DNA from: JAHDHW01 sp965220465
GTDB taxonomy: Bacteria > Bacteroidota > Bacteroidia > Chitinophagales > Saprospiraceae
Length of the DNA stretch: 64,000 nt
Assembly (NCBI GenBank): GCA_965220465.1
Contig: CBDCPZ010000022.1
Span: forward strand, 310,001-374,000
Direction: 5' to 3'
The position numbers and the translations under genes are program-made. This document shows, one piece after another, positions 1 to 8,363 of the stretch. The notes beneath the pieces were generated by a model, which saw nothing but the letters and a program-made list of their open reading frames with translations, had not been told where the DNA came from and searched no databases. Numbering within the stretch: the first letter of the stretch is position 1; each line of letters starts with the position of its first letter.

Positions 1-723
1 CTTCGAATGCTGGGTTTAGACCCAGAGATAAATGAAACAGAATATAGTGACGGCGATGAGCAAGAAGTTCTTGAAAAGTTCCAACAACAATTTCTTGATT
101 TCTATGAGCGAAAAAGCCAGAAAATTGCTGATGCCTTATTACCTGTTATCAAACAGGTTTATGAAAATGAAGGGCATCGTTATAAAAGAATTGCAATTCC
201 TTATACTGATGGCAGGAAAAAACCTTTGCCAATTTCAGCTGGCTTGGAACAAGCAGTAAAATCTAATGGTCGATCCATCCCGACAGATATTGAAAAAGCC
301 GTCGCATTGGCTACTATTGACAATGAATGGAAAGAACATTTGCGGTCAATGGATGAATTGAAAGAATCTGTTCAAGCTGCTTCTTTTGAGCAAAAGGATC
401 CTCTGGTCGTTTACAAAATGGAAGCTTATGAATTATTCGAACAATTGATTTACCGAATCAATGAAGAAGTAACTTCCTATTTGGCAAAAGGTGGTTTGCT
501 TACACAAGATGGAAAGTCTCTGGAAGAAGCAAGAGAACAAAAAACAGATCTTAGCCGGGTCCAAACTAATCGCAGGGAAGATCTCGCAGCTCGCGCTGCG
601 GCGGAAAGTGCTGGTGCCCGTTCTAAACCGGAAACCTTTAAAAGAACAGAGGAAAAGATTGGGCGAAATGCACCTTGTCCGTGCGGAAGTGGCAAAAAAT
701 ACAAACATTGTCACGGTAAATAA
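1..723 (+). CDS. secA: Preprotein translocase SecA, C-terminal part (5' truncated)
   Basis: This is the 3' end of the ATPase motor that drives Sec-dependent export. The reading frame is open from base 1, so the gene continues upstream of the window. What remains is the end of the helical scaffold/wing region (for example TIDNEWKEHLRSMDELKE near residue 105), a charged linker, and a terminal SEC-C zinc motif CPCGSGKKYKHCHG that binds SecB and phospholipid in the family. The motif is intact with three Cys and a His. A strong hairpin terminator follows at about 744-780. Identification is firm; only the N-terminal ATPase is missing because of the window edge. Confidence 0.95.
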   Translation, partial: LRMLGLDPEINETEYSDGDEQEVLEKFQQQFLDFYERKSQKIADALLPVIKQVYENEGHRYKRIAIPYTDGRKKPLPISAGLEQAVKSNGRSIPTDIEKAVALATIDNEWKEHLRSMDELKESVQAASFEQKDPLVVYKMEAYELFEQLIYRINEEVTSYLAKGGLLTQDGKSLEEAREQKTDLSRVQTNRREDLAARAAAESAGARSKPETFKRTEEKIGRNAPCPCGSGKKYKHCHGK

Positions 724-743
724 TCTTATTCGATAATTAATTT

Positions 744-780
744 AAAAAAGCATGATTTCATTTCTAATCATGCTTTTTTA
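744..780 (+). terminator. Rho-independent terminator after secA
   Basis: A perfect inverted repeat (left arm AAAAAAGCATGATT, right arm AATCATGCTTTTTT) with a short loop and a T-run lies about 20 bases after the secA stop. The A/T flanks make it look bidirectional. Confidence 0.85.
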
Positions 781-893
781 TGTCTGGAAGTAAGGTATTT
801 TTAATATCTTGCGGTTATTAATTTTCAACCACTGAAAAAATAATTGCTGCTTTTTATTTTAATAGAATTTCAGTAATTGTAAAAAATAGCCTG

Positions 894-1535
894 ATGAATT
901 TTGCAAGCGTGATTGACCATACTATCCTGAAACCGGATTGCTCTATTGATGATATAAAAAAGGTTTGTTCTGAAGCGATCACACATCAATTCGCAGCTGT
1001 TTGTGTGCCTCCGTACTTTATTAAAGATGCAGCCCGATTGTTAGAAGGAGAGAAGGTAAAAGTTTCTACAGTAATTGGATTTCCAATGGGATACTCGGCC
1101 ACCCCTTCAAAAGTAGAAGAAATTAAACGAGCCATAAATGACGATATTGACGAACTGGATGTAGTTATCAATATTGCTGCCGTCAAAAGTGGGCATTGGA
1201 ATCACGTTAAAAATGACATTGATAGTATTACAATCGCCGCTCATTTAAAAGGAAAAATTATTAAAATCATATTAGAGACAACCCTTCTCACGGAAGATGA
1301 AATAAAGACCCTCTGCGCTATTTGTAATGAAAAAGGGGTTGATTTCGTTAAAACATCTACTGGCTTTAATGGGCCTGGAGCAACGAAAGAAATGGTTCGC
1401 TTTTTAAAAGATAACCTATCACCAAAGATAAAAATTAAAGCATCTGGCGGGATAAAAACCAAAGAGCAGGCAGAAGCTCTGATCAAAGCAGGAGCTGATC
1501 GATTGGGGACTTCCTCTGGCCTTGATTTGGTTTAG
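894..1535 (+). CDS. deoC: Deoxyribose-phosphate aldolase
   Basis: This class I aldolase cleaves 2-deoxyribose-5-phosphate to glyceraldehyde-3-phosphate and acetaldehyde in deoxynucleoside catabolism, in the cytoplasm. The 213-residue protein has the family landmarks: DHTILKPD at the N-terminus, ELDVVINI (Asp of the proton relay), VDFVKTSTGF with the Schiff-base lysine, and KASGGIKT with the second essential lysine. Length is normal for the short DeoC form. No other deo gene is adjacent; a SPOR-like gene starts 26 bases downstream, probably on the same transcript. Confidence 0.95.
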   Translation: MNFASVIDHTILKPDCSIDDIKKVCSEAITHQFAAVCVPPYFIKDAARLLEGEKVKVSTVIGFPMGYSATPSKVEEIKRAINDDIDELDVVINIAAVKSGHWNHVKNDIDSITIAAHLKGKIIKIILETTLLTEDEIKTLCAICNEKGVDFVKTSTGFNGPGATKEMVRFLKDNLSPKIKIKASGGIKTKEQAEALIKAGADRLGTSSGLDLV

Positions 1536-1561
1536 CTTTCATAAATTTTAACTCTTTTAGC

Positions 1562-1969
1562 ATGAAAAATTTAATTCTTTCTATTCTGATTTGCTATAAT
1601 TGTATACTGCATTTCGATGTAGATGCTCAAAATGTTTCTATTAGTGAAGATTTTCCTATTGCTAAAATGATGGATACTTTTGTTGCTAAAAACAAAACTA
1701 CTTATCAAATAGGTGGCTGGAGAATCCAGTTAATGGCAACAACGGATCGACAAAAACTTGAGCAAGCAAAAGGTGAATTTCTTGCCAATTATCCAGATAT
1801 CACTGTTGATTGGACCCACTCAAAACCATATTATAGACTACGTGCCGGAGCTTTTACCTCCAAGTTGGATGCCATGCGTTTGCTTCACAGATTAAAAGAG
1901 GATTACCCAAGTGCTTATCCAGCTAAGGATAACAATATTAGCCCCGAGGAATTGATTAATCAGCAATAA
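1562..1969 (+). CDS. Secreted SPOR-like domain protein
   Basis: A 135-residue protein with an N-terminal hydrophobic signal ending near FDVDAQN, so it is probably periplasmic. Residues 45-120 look like a SPOR (sporulation-related repeat) fold: GGWRIQLMATTDRQKLEQ, then YYRLRAGAFTSKLDAMRLL, the typical two-strand/helix pattern. SPOR domains bind denuded glycan strands of peptidoglycan, often at division sites. It stands just upstream of rodA (29-base gap), which supports a cell-wall role. The specific function is unknown. Confidence 0.75.
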   Translation: MKNLILSILICYNCILHFDVDAQNVSISEDFPIAKMMDTFVAKNKTTYQIGGWRIQLMATTDRQKLEQAKGEFLANYPDITVDWTHSKPYYRLRAGAFTSKLDAMRLLHRLKEDYPSAYPAKDNNISPEELINQQ

Positions 1970-1998
1970 ATTATAAAACAATAAAGGCCTATCAATAG

Positions 1999-3408
1999 AT
2001 GAGCAGAAGGGATAATTATGGAGGGATCAATGTTGACTGGATGACTTTTATGCTCTATTTTGCTTTAATTGTAGTAGGGTGGATGATGATTTATGCTTCT
2101 GGTTATAATGAAGATAAACCTTCTTCTATTTTTGACTTAAGTTCTAATATTGGTAAACAGACTTTATTTCTTGGGCTTTCCTTTATCGTTTTATTCCTCA
2201 CTTCTATTATTGACTGGAAATTTTGGCGGACATTTGCCTATCCAATCTTTGGCTTTGCGATTCTTTTACTGATTGGAGTTTTGATAATTGGCGTAAAGAT
2301 CAAGGGTGCTACATCCTGGTATCGTCTTCCTGGTGGGTTTACGCTCCAACCTGCGGAATTTGCAAAGTTTGCAACAAATATCGCGCTAGCTGCTTTTCTA
2401 AGTACCTATAATACAAATCTTCGAACCTTAAGGCATCAATTAATTGCTTTTGGCCTTTTCCTTTTTCCGATGTTATTGATCCTTCTTCAACCGGATGCTG
2501 GCTCTGCACTTGTTTTTACTTCTTTTTTAATTATGCTTTACCGCGAAGGACTTTCTCCAAACTTTTATATCGTTGGTTTTGTCGCAGTGCTTTTACTGAT
2601 TTTAGGCTTAGTTTTCGATCCATCATTCATCATTCTTGGGTTGATAATAATCAGTACTTTAGTTTTAATGTTAAATCTTAAAAACAAGATTTACTGGTTG
2701 ATAAGCTTTGCTGTATTACTTGCTGCATCTGTTTTTATGTTAGCTCAAGAGCTTTTTTATCCGGTATTGATTATAAATGCTTCTATTTTTTTAATTTTTA
2801 CCGCTATTATTTGGCAACGCAGAAAGCCCGGACTTGTCCTGCGTTTATTTGCACTACTGATCATTGGTGGGATTATAGCATTCTCAGCAAATTACTCTTT
2901 TAATAATTTATTAAAACCACATCAGCAAGATCGAATAAATGTTTGGCTCCAACCTTCGAAATGCGACCCACAAGGATCTTTATATAATGTTATTCAATCA
3001 AAAATGACTATAGGTTCAGGAGGTTTTGAGGGAAAAGGCTATTTGGAAGGGACGATGACTAAACTAAACTATGTTCCTGAGCAGTCAACTGATTTTATTT
3101 TTTGCGTAGTTGGTGAAGAACAAGGTTTTATTGGTTCTTTTGGAGTTATCGCTTTGATTTCCTTATTGCTTTATCGAATCATTGTACTTGCAGAAAGACA
3201 GCGATCTGATTTTTCTCGTCATTATGCTTATGGTGTCGCAGGAATTCTTTTCATACATTCTTTTATCAATATTGGCATGACCATGGGAATTGTTCCAATT
3301 ATAGGCATTCCCTTGCCTTTTATAAGTTATGGAGGCTCTTCTATCATAGGATTTACGCTATTAATTGGCGTTTTGCTTAAACTTGATAGCAATCGTTTTA
3401 CGGCATAA
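1999..3408 (+). CDS. rodA: Peptidoglycan glycosyltransferase RodA (SEDS family)
   Basis: A SEDS-family membrane glycosyltransferase that polymerises lipid II during cell elongation together with a class B penicillin-binding protein. The 469-residue protein is almost entirely membrane segments. It carries GATSWYRLPGG, QPAEFAKFATN, LLQPDAGSAL (containing the essential Asp) and the C-terminal PLPFISYGGSS that is diagnostic of the family. It is longer than the E. coli protein because of extra hydrophobic segments around residues 195-300, as often seen in Bacteroidota RodA. It follows a SPOR-like gene and precedes tgt by 21 bases. Confidence 0.93.
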   Translation: MSRRDNYGGINVDWMTFMLYFALIVVGWMMIYASGYNEDKPSSIFDLSSNIGKQTLFLGLSFIVLFLTSIIDWKFWRTFAYPIFGFAILLLIGVLIIGVKIKGATSWYRLPGGFTLQPAEFAKFATNIALAAFLSTYNTNLRTLRHQLIAFGLFLFPMLLILLQPDAGSALVFTSFLIMLYREGLSPNFYIVGFVAVLLLILGLVFDPSFIILGLIIISTLVLMLNLKNKIYWLISFAVLLAASVFMLAQELFYPVLIINASIFLIFTAIIWQRRKPGLVLRLFALLIIGGIIAFSANYSFNNLLKPHQQDRINVWLQPSKCDPQGSLYNVIQSKMTIGSGGFEGKGYLEGTMTKLNYVPEQSTDFIFCVVGEEQGFIGSFGVIALISLLLYRIIVLAERQRSDFSRHYAYGVAGILFIHSFINIGMTMGIVPIIGIPLPFISYGGSSIIGFTLLIGVLLKLDSNRFTA

Positions 3409-3429
3409 AGTAAGTATATTTGTGCCTCT

Positions 3430-4560
3430 ATGAAATTCTCAATACAATCTTCCGATCCAAATACATCTGCCCGAGTGGGCAATATTGAGACCGATCATGG
3501 AATCATTGAAACACCCATTTTCATGCCGGTGGGCACTGCTGCTACAGTCAAAGGAGTTCATCAATATGAACTGCAAAAGGAGATAAATGCTCAAATCATT
3601 CTTGGCAATACGTATCATTTGTATTTGCGTCCCGGTACTGAAATATTAAACAAAGCTGGTGGTTTGCATCAATTCAATGGCTGGCACAGGCCGATTCTTA
3701 CCGATAGCGGTGGTTATCAGGTTTATTCTTTAAGTGGGAGAAGAAAAATTAAAGAAGAGGGCGTTACTTTTCGATCACATATTGACGGATCGAAACACTT
3801 TTTTAGCCCTGAAAGTGCAATGGACATTCAGCGAAAAATAGGCGCTGATATTATCATGGCTTTTGACGAATGTACGCCATATCCCTGTGAATTTAATTAT
3901 GCTAAAAATTCGATGGATATGACCCATCGCTGGTTAAAGCGTTGTTGTGATCGTTTTGATTCAACAAATAATCTTTACGGATTCAGGCAAACGCTTGTTC
4001 CAATTGTTCAGGGGAGTACCTATAAAGAATTACGAAAAATCTCTGCAGAAACTATTGCTTCTTTTGATCGGGCCGCAAATGCAATCGGTGGGTTATCAAC
4101 AGGTGAACCGACTGAAAAAATGTATGAAATTACAGAACTTGTATGCGGTATCCTTCCTAAAGACAAACCCCGCTATTTGATGGGAGTCGGCACTCCGGCC
4201 AACCTGCTGGAATGCATCTCTTTAGGAATTGATATGTTTGATTGTGTGTTGCCAACTCGCAATGCCCGTCATGGTCATCTTTATACTGCGAATGGTATTT
4301 TAAATATGAAAAATGCAAAGTGGAAAGATGATTTTAGTCCAATTGATATCGATAGCCCTTGTTCCTCCAGTCGTTTTTATAACAAAGCATATTTGCGCCA
4401 TTTATTACAAGCCAAAGAATTGCTAGGAGCCCAAATTGCAAGTTTGCACAATCTTGGATTTTATTTATGGCTTGTCGGTGAAGCTCGAAAACATATTTTG
4501 GAAGGTGATTTTCTACAATGGAAAAATCAAATGGTCGTTAAAGTACAACAACGACTTTAA
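3430..4560 (+). CDS. tgt: tRNA-guanine transglycosylase (queuosine insertion)
   Basis: Exchanges the wobble guanine-34 of GUN-anticodon tRNAs for a queuine precursor. Conserved blocks include LTDSGGYQV (catalytic Asp region), IMAFDECTPYP, GGLSTGEPTEKM, RYLMGVGTP and FDCVLPTRNARHG (nucleophile Asp). The C-terminal zinc site normally has CxCxxC plus His. Here the equivalent stretch reads SPCSSSRFYNKAYLRHL, so only the middle Cys seems to be kept, while the later His (LHNLGFYL) is present. The 376-residue length is normal. A -7-like TATATTTG at 3415-3422 lies just before the ATG, so it may also be transcribed apart from rodA. Confidence 0.93.
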   Translation: MKFSIQSSDPNTSARVGNIETDHGIIETPIFMPVGTAATVKGVHQYELQKEINAQIILGNTYHLYLRPGTEILNKAGGLHQFNGWHRPILTDSGGYQVYSLSGRRKIKEEGVTFRSHIDGSKHFFSPESAMDIQRKIGADIIMAFDECTPYPCEFNYAKNSMDMTHRWLKRCCDRFDSTNNLYGFRQTLVPIVQGSTYKELRKISAETIASFDRAANAIGGLSTGEPTEKMYEITELVCGILPKDKPRYLMGVGTPANLLECISLGIDMFDCVLPTRNARHGHLYTANGILNMKNAKWKDDFSPIDIDSPCSSSRFYNKAYLRHLLQAKELLGAQIASLHNLGFYLWLVGEARKHILEGDFLQWKNQMVVKVQQRL

Positions 4561-4591
4561 TTAAATTTATATTAAATGAATCCGATCTTTG

Positions 4592-5680
4592 ATGATCAAA
4601 AAGATAGATAAATACATCATAAAAAAGTACCTGGCTACTTTTTTCTTCACCTTGCTCATCTTCACGATGATCTCTATTATCATTGATTTCAGTGATCGAG
4701 TTGAAGATTTTATTGAAGAAGATGTTACTATCCGTGAAATTATTTTTGATTATTATTTAAACTGGATGTTGTGGATCAATGGATTGCTTTTTCCACTTTA
4801 TGCTTTAATTGCTGTCATCTTTTTTACCTCAAGGCTTGCTTATAATTCCGAAATCATTTCAATTTTAAATGCCGGCGTCAGTTTTAGACGATTGATGTTG
4901 CCGTATTTAATTGCCGGTGGTTTTCTCGCTTTTCTACATTTAGTAGGAAATCATTATTTCATTCCTTATGGCAATAAGATTCATTATGATTTTCAACATA
5001 CTTACATTTGGAAACATAATGACAAAGGAAAGACGAGTGATGTTCACATGTTTATTGAACCTCATACAGTTGCTTATATTAAATATTATCGAAAGCAAGA
5101 TTCCACTGCTCGTGACATCCAAATCGAACGGTTTGATGGCAACGATCTGACCTTTTTGCTAAAAGCTCGTACTGCGACCTGGCTTGGTCCTCCCAACAAA
5201 TGGCGTTTGAAAAACTATGAAATTCGAACATTTGACGGACTTAATGAGACCCTTTTTGTGGATAAAAAAAATCACAAGGATACTACACTCAATATCACAC
5301 CTGCCGACTTTGTAGAGTTTGTCAATCAAAAAGAGATGATGAATACCTCTGAACTTTTACAATTTATAAATAATCAAAAATTGCGTGGTGCGGGAAACAC
5401 AAAGTCTTATGAAGTTCAGCTTCATAAACGTACTTCTGAGCCTGTGTCTATTATAATTCTTACACTGATAGGCATGGCCGTCGCTGCCCGAAAAGTACGA
5501 GGTGGTATGGGTTTACATTTGGCAATGGGCGTTGCTCTCGGAGCCTCTTACATTTTTCTTTCAAAATTCTCAAATACTTTTGCAACGAACGAAAGCTTAC
5601 CGTCTATACTTGGGGTTTGGATTCCGAATATAATTTTTGGATTCATTGCTTTTTTATTGATAAAAAATGCTCAAAAGTAG
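4592..5680 (+). CDS. LptF/LptG family permease (YjgP/YjgQ)
   Basis: An inner-membrane permease of the LPS transport complex (LptB2FG), which extracts LPS from the inner membrane and passes it to LptC and LptA. The protein has one N-terminal TM helix after KKIDKYIIKKYLATF, two TM segments near residues 50-120, a large periplasmic jellyroll domain (about 125-270), and three C-terminal TM helices with VRGGMGLHLAMGVALG. The ATG at 4592 is chosen over an in-frame TTG directly before it. It cannot be assigned to LptF or LptG from this window alone. Confidence 0.88.
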   Translation: MIKKIDKYIIKKYLATFFFTLLIFTMISIIIDFSDRVEDFIEEDVTIREIIFDYYLNWMLWINGLLFPLYALIAVIFFTSRLAYNSEIISILNAGVSFRRLMLPYLIAGGFLAFLHLVGNHYFIPYGNKIHYDFQHTYIWKHNDKGKTSDVHMFIEPHTVAYIKYYRKQDSTARDIQIERFDGNDLTFLLKARTATWLGPPNKWRLKNYEIRTFDGLNETLFVDKKNHKDTTLNITPADFVEFVNQKEMMNTSELLQFINNQKLRGAGNTKSYEVQLHKRTSEPVSIIILTLIGMAVAARKVRGGMGLHLAMGVALGASYIFLSKFSNTFATNESLPSILGVWIPNIIFGFIAFLLIKNAQK

Positions 5681-5938
5681 GTTATTGATTTTTTCACAAT
5701 CCGCTTATTTTCAACTCTGATTAGAAACTTTCTATTATTTCTTTGTTTTTAGCTTTTTATTTAACACATCAAAATGTCTTCAATTCGACTTTAATTTCAT
5801 TTTTTTCTGAAAGTTAAATACTTTTTGTAATTTTATTTCGTTTGATATAAAAGTCTGTAAAACAACAGATTAAGTGTATTTTATTAATTTTTACTTTATT
5901 GAATACTATTAAATAATTCTTAAACGTTTAATCTGATA
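5681..5938. other. AT-rich intergenic region upstream of ECF sigma gene
   Basis: About 330 bases separate the LptF/G stop from the sigma-factor start. Apart from the promoter at 5939-5969 I see no gene, hairpin or repeat here; the sequence is unusually rich in T-runs. Confidence 0.5.
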
Positions 5939-5969
5939 TTTGATTTTGTTTAACTTTTTATTATCTTTA
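5939..5969 (+). promoter_or_regulatory. Bacteroidota-type promoter of the ECF sigma gene
   Basis: TTTG at 5939-5942, a 19-base spacer, then TATCTTTA at 5962-5969 matches the TTTG-N19-TAnnTTTG consensus of the Bacteroidota primary sigma factor except for the last base. It lies 45 bases before the ATG at 6015. Confidence 0.6.
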
Positions 5970-6014
5970 GCTTAGACAAAAGAAATCATATCACTTCGTA
6001 TAAACCTTGGAATA

Positions 6015-6563
6015 ATGTCAACAATCGAATTTGATCGCCAGTTTAATAAAATGTCCTCCTTGTTACATGCCTTTGCATATAACTTAACTAAGAATGTTGA
6101 AGATGCTAAGGACTTGTTTCAGGAAACTGCCTTTCGCGCGATGACTAATCGTGATAAGTTTCGTGCAGGAACTAACCTTAAAGCATGGCTTTTTACAATA
6201 ATGAAAAATATTTTCATCAACAATTATCGTAAGAAGGTTAAGGCAAACACAATTATGGACTCAACCGATAACTTATATTACATTAACTCCGGAAAAAGCA
6301 TGATTGCTAATAGTGCAGAGTCTAATATAATGATGAAAGAAATTACTGCTATGGTTGAAGAGCTAGAGGAAAATATAAAAATACCATTTTTGATGCACTA
6401 TCAAGGATTTAAATACCAAGAGATTGCAGATCAGCTTGACCTTCCTTTGGGAACTGTTAAAAGCCGAATTTTCTTTGCCAGAAAAGAATTGAAAGAATTA
6501 ATTGGCAAACGTTATGAAAATCTGGATGAACTCCGAAATCAGGTGAAGCAAAAAAGAAGTTAA
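6015..6563 (+). CDS. RNA polymerase ECF-type sigma factor
   Basis: A 182-residue sigma-70 family protein of the extracytoplasmic-function type. Region 2 spans about residues 10-75 (NVEDAKDLFQETAFRAM and the -10 recognising LKAWLFTIMKNIFINNYR). Region 4 spans about 115-170, with a helix-turn-helix FKYQEIADQLDLPLGTVKSR. No transmembrane anti-sigma gene is adjacent, unlike SusCD-type ECF systems, and the gene is monocistronic between its own promoter and a terminator. It resembles the stand-alone RpoE-like factors of Bacteroidota; its regulon is not visible here. Confidence 0.9.
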   Translation: MSTIEFDRQFNKMSSLLHAFAYNLTKNVEDAKDLFQETAFRAMTNRDKFRAGTNLKAWLFTIMKNIFINNYRKKVKANTIMDSTDNLYYINSGKSMIANSAESNIMMKEITAMVEELEENIKIPFLMHYQGFKYQEIADQLDLPLGTVKSRIFFARKELKELIGKRYENLDELRNQVKQKRS

Positions 6564-6580
6564 TATTCTCTTTAATCTAT

Positions 6581-6624
6581 AAAAAATACCGTCAACAGAT
6601 GTAAATTTGTTGACGGTATTTTTT
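6581..6624 (+). terminator. Terminator after ECF sigma gene
   Basis: Inverted repeat with arms TACCGTCAACA and TGTTGACGGTA, flanked by A and T runs, immediately after the sigma gene. An upstream in-frame TTG of the mutY frame falls inside the stem, which argues for the later ATG as the mutY start. Confidence 0.85.
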
Positions 6625-6636
6625 ATAACTTTTTTC

Positions 6637-7719
6637 ATGAGTTCGAATTCTTTCTTTTCTAAAATCTTAATGAATTGGTACGATCCTGAAGATCGGCCAA
6701 TGCCCTGGAAATCTGAAAAAAACCCTTACTTGGTTTGGCTCTCCGAAATCATTCTTCAACAGACACGTGTTGAACAAGGGTTGCCATACTACAATCGTTT
6801 TAAAAATAAATACCCAACAGTAGACTTTTTAGCTGCCGCCCCGGAAGATGAGATTATGAAATACTGGGAAGGCCTCGGATATTATTCGCGAGCAAGAAAC
6901 CTTCATGACTCTGCTAAGTTTATTGCGAAAAGTCTTAACGGTGTTTTCCCTAAAACATATAAAGATATTTTAACTTTAAAGGGAGTTGGTCCTTATACGG
7001 CCGCTGCAATTGCATCATTTGCTTTTGGTTTGCCACATGCAGTTGTAGATGGTAATGTATATCGCGTTTTGTCGCGAATTTTTGGTATAAATGATGCAAT
7101 TGATGGAAGTGCTGGAAAGAAAAAATTTGAATCCCTTGCTCATGAACTTTTAGATAAAAAAAATCCTGCTGAATACAATCAGGCTATTATTGATTTTGGC
7201 GCGATCCATTGCAGCCCAAAATTACCTTCTTGCGAAAAATGTCCATTTAACAATCGTTGTTTTGCTTTTCTCAACAATCAAGTAGATTCTTTTCCGGTTA
7301 AATCAAAAAAAATTCAAAGAAAAACCCGCTACTTTAATTATCTCGTTCTAAATAGCAGCAGTCAGGTTTTGATTAGAAAGAGAACACAAAAGGATGTTTG
7401 GCGAAACTTATATGAATTTCCAATCATTGAGTCTGATTCCTTAATCCAATTAGAAGAGCTTTACCAGGATTCGTTTTTTCAAACTTTTGTTGGTAAAAAT
7501 TTTAAGGTTTTACACTTTTCAAAACCTGTTGCCCAAAACCTGACACATCAAAAAATTATCTCTCGATTTTTAGAACTTGAGCTTGAAAACATTGTTTTTA
7601 GTATGGAGGATTCTTATAAAATAGTATCTCGGAAAGAGCTTAATAAATTTGCATTCTCAAAGAATATAGATTGGTATTTAAAGGATAATTCATTATATTT
7701 AGACATTGCAGAAATCTGA
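6637..7719 (+). CDS. mutY: A/G-specific adenine glycosylase MutY
   Basis: Removes adenine mispaired with 8-oxoguanine in base-excision repair. The N-terminal helix-hairpin-helix domain shows LSEIILQQTRVEQG (catalytic Glu), LKGVGPYTAAAIASFAFG and VDGNVYRVLSR (catalytic Asp). The [4Fe-4S] ligands follow as C-x6-C-x2-C-x5-C (CSPKLPSCEKCPFNNRC). The C-terminal NUDIX-like domain that reads 8-oxoG occupies about residues 225-350. The ATG at 6637 gives 360 residues; a longer frame starting at TTG 6607 would begin within the preceding terminator. First gene of the mutY-ssb-gldE-gldD cluster found in many Bacteroidota. Confidence 0.95.
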   Translation: MSSNSFFSKILMNWYDPEDRPMPWKSEKNPYLVWLSEIILQQTRVEQGLPYYNRFKNKYPTVDFLAAAPEDEIMKYWEGLGYYSRARNLHDSAKFIAKSLNGVFPKTYKDILTLKGVGPYTAAAIASFAFGLPHAVVDGNVYRVLSRIFGINDAIDGSAGKKKFESLAHELLDKKNPAEYNQAIIDFGAIHCSPKLPSCEKCPFNNRCFAFLNNQVDSFPVKSKKIQRKTRYFNYLVLNSSSQVLIRKRTQKDVWRNLYEFPIIESDSLIQLEELYQDSFFQTFVGKNFKVLHFSKPVAQNLTHQKIISRFLELELENIVFSMEDSYKIVSRKELNKFAFSKNIDWYLKDNSLYLDIAEI

Positions 7720-7816
7720 TTGCTTTTAGTAAATTTGTCAGATTTTTTGAGCAGTTTTGCAGGAAAATGAGACTGTTGTTTTTAAACATCTTATTTCATC
7801 ATTGAAAATATAAAAA

Positions 7817-8272
7817 ATGATTAACAAAGTAATATTAATTGGAAATTTAGGCCGTGATCCGGAAGTCAGGAGATTAGAAAATGGAGCTGTAGTTGCAAAG
7901 TTTTCTGTCGCAACCAATGAAAGTTACAAGGACAAAAATGGAGAGTGGCAAACTCAAACCGAATGGCATGACGTAGTTGTTTGGAGGCATTTGGCCGAAC
8001 GTGCCGAGCGGGATTTGGCGAAAGGCAAGTTGGTTTACATCGAAGGTAAATTGACGCACCGAAAATACAAAGACAAAGAAGGAAATGATCGTTACACTAC
8101 TGAGGTTGTTGCAAATAATATGAAACCATTAGATCGTAAAGAAAGTTCTGGAGGTGGTTTTTCCCAAAATATGCCAACTGAAGAACCTGCTGGTATTTCT
8201 GCCAAATCAACAGCCTCAAGTTCTGACTCTGAGAATACTGCAAATGATGGAGATGATGACCTTCCATTTTAA
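7817..8272 (+). CDS. ssb: Single-stranded DNA-binding protein
   Basis: A 151-residue SSB that coats single-stranded DNA in replication, repair and recombination. The OB-fold occupies residues 1-110, beginning MINKVILIGNLGRDPEVR and including WHDVVVWRHLAERA. A Gly/Ser/Asp-rich flexible tail ends in DDDLPF, the acidic tip that binds partner proteins. It lies between mutY and gldE; the hairpin at 8281-8332 follows its stop directly. Confidence 0.96.
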   Translation: MINKVILIGNLGRDPEVRRLENGAVVAKFSVATNESYKDKNGEWQTQTEWHDVVVWRHLAERAERDLAKGKLVYIEGKLTHRKYKDKEGNDRYTTEVVANNMKPLDRKESSGGGFSQNMPTEEPAGISAKSTASSSDSENTANDGDDDLPF

Positions 8273-8280
8273 GATAACGC

Positions 8281-8332
8281 AAACGAAAGCCTGCCGCTAA
8301 AAATTTGAAACCCTGATGGCATGCTTTCGTTT
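8281..8332 (+). terminator. Long hairpin between ssb and gldE
   Basis: Arms of 15 bases (AAACGAAAGCCTGCC and GGCATGCTTTCGTTT, one mismatch) are separated by about 22 bases. There is only a weak T-tract after it, so it may be an attenuator or an mRNA-stabilising 3' structure rather than a full terminator. Confidence 0.55.
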
Positions 8333-8363
8333 CTAATTATTATTATCTAATACTAACCCTGAT

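Noticed and set aside
6607..6636. Upstream TTG start for mutY
   Set aside because: The added ten codons lie in the right arm of the sigma-gene terminator and encode a run of Phe, Ile and Thr not seen in MutY.
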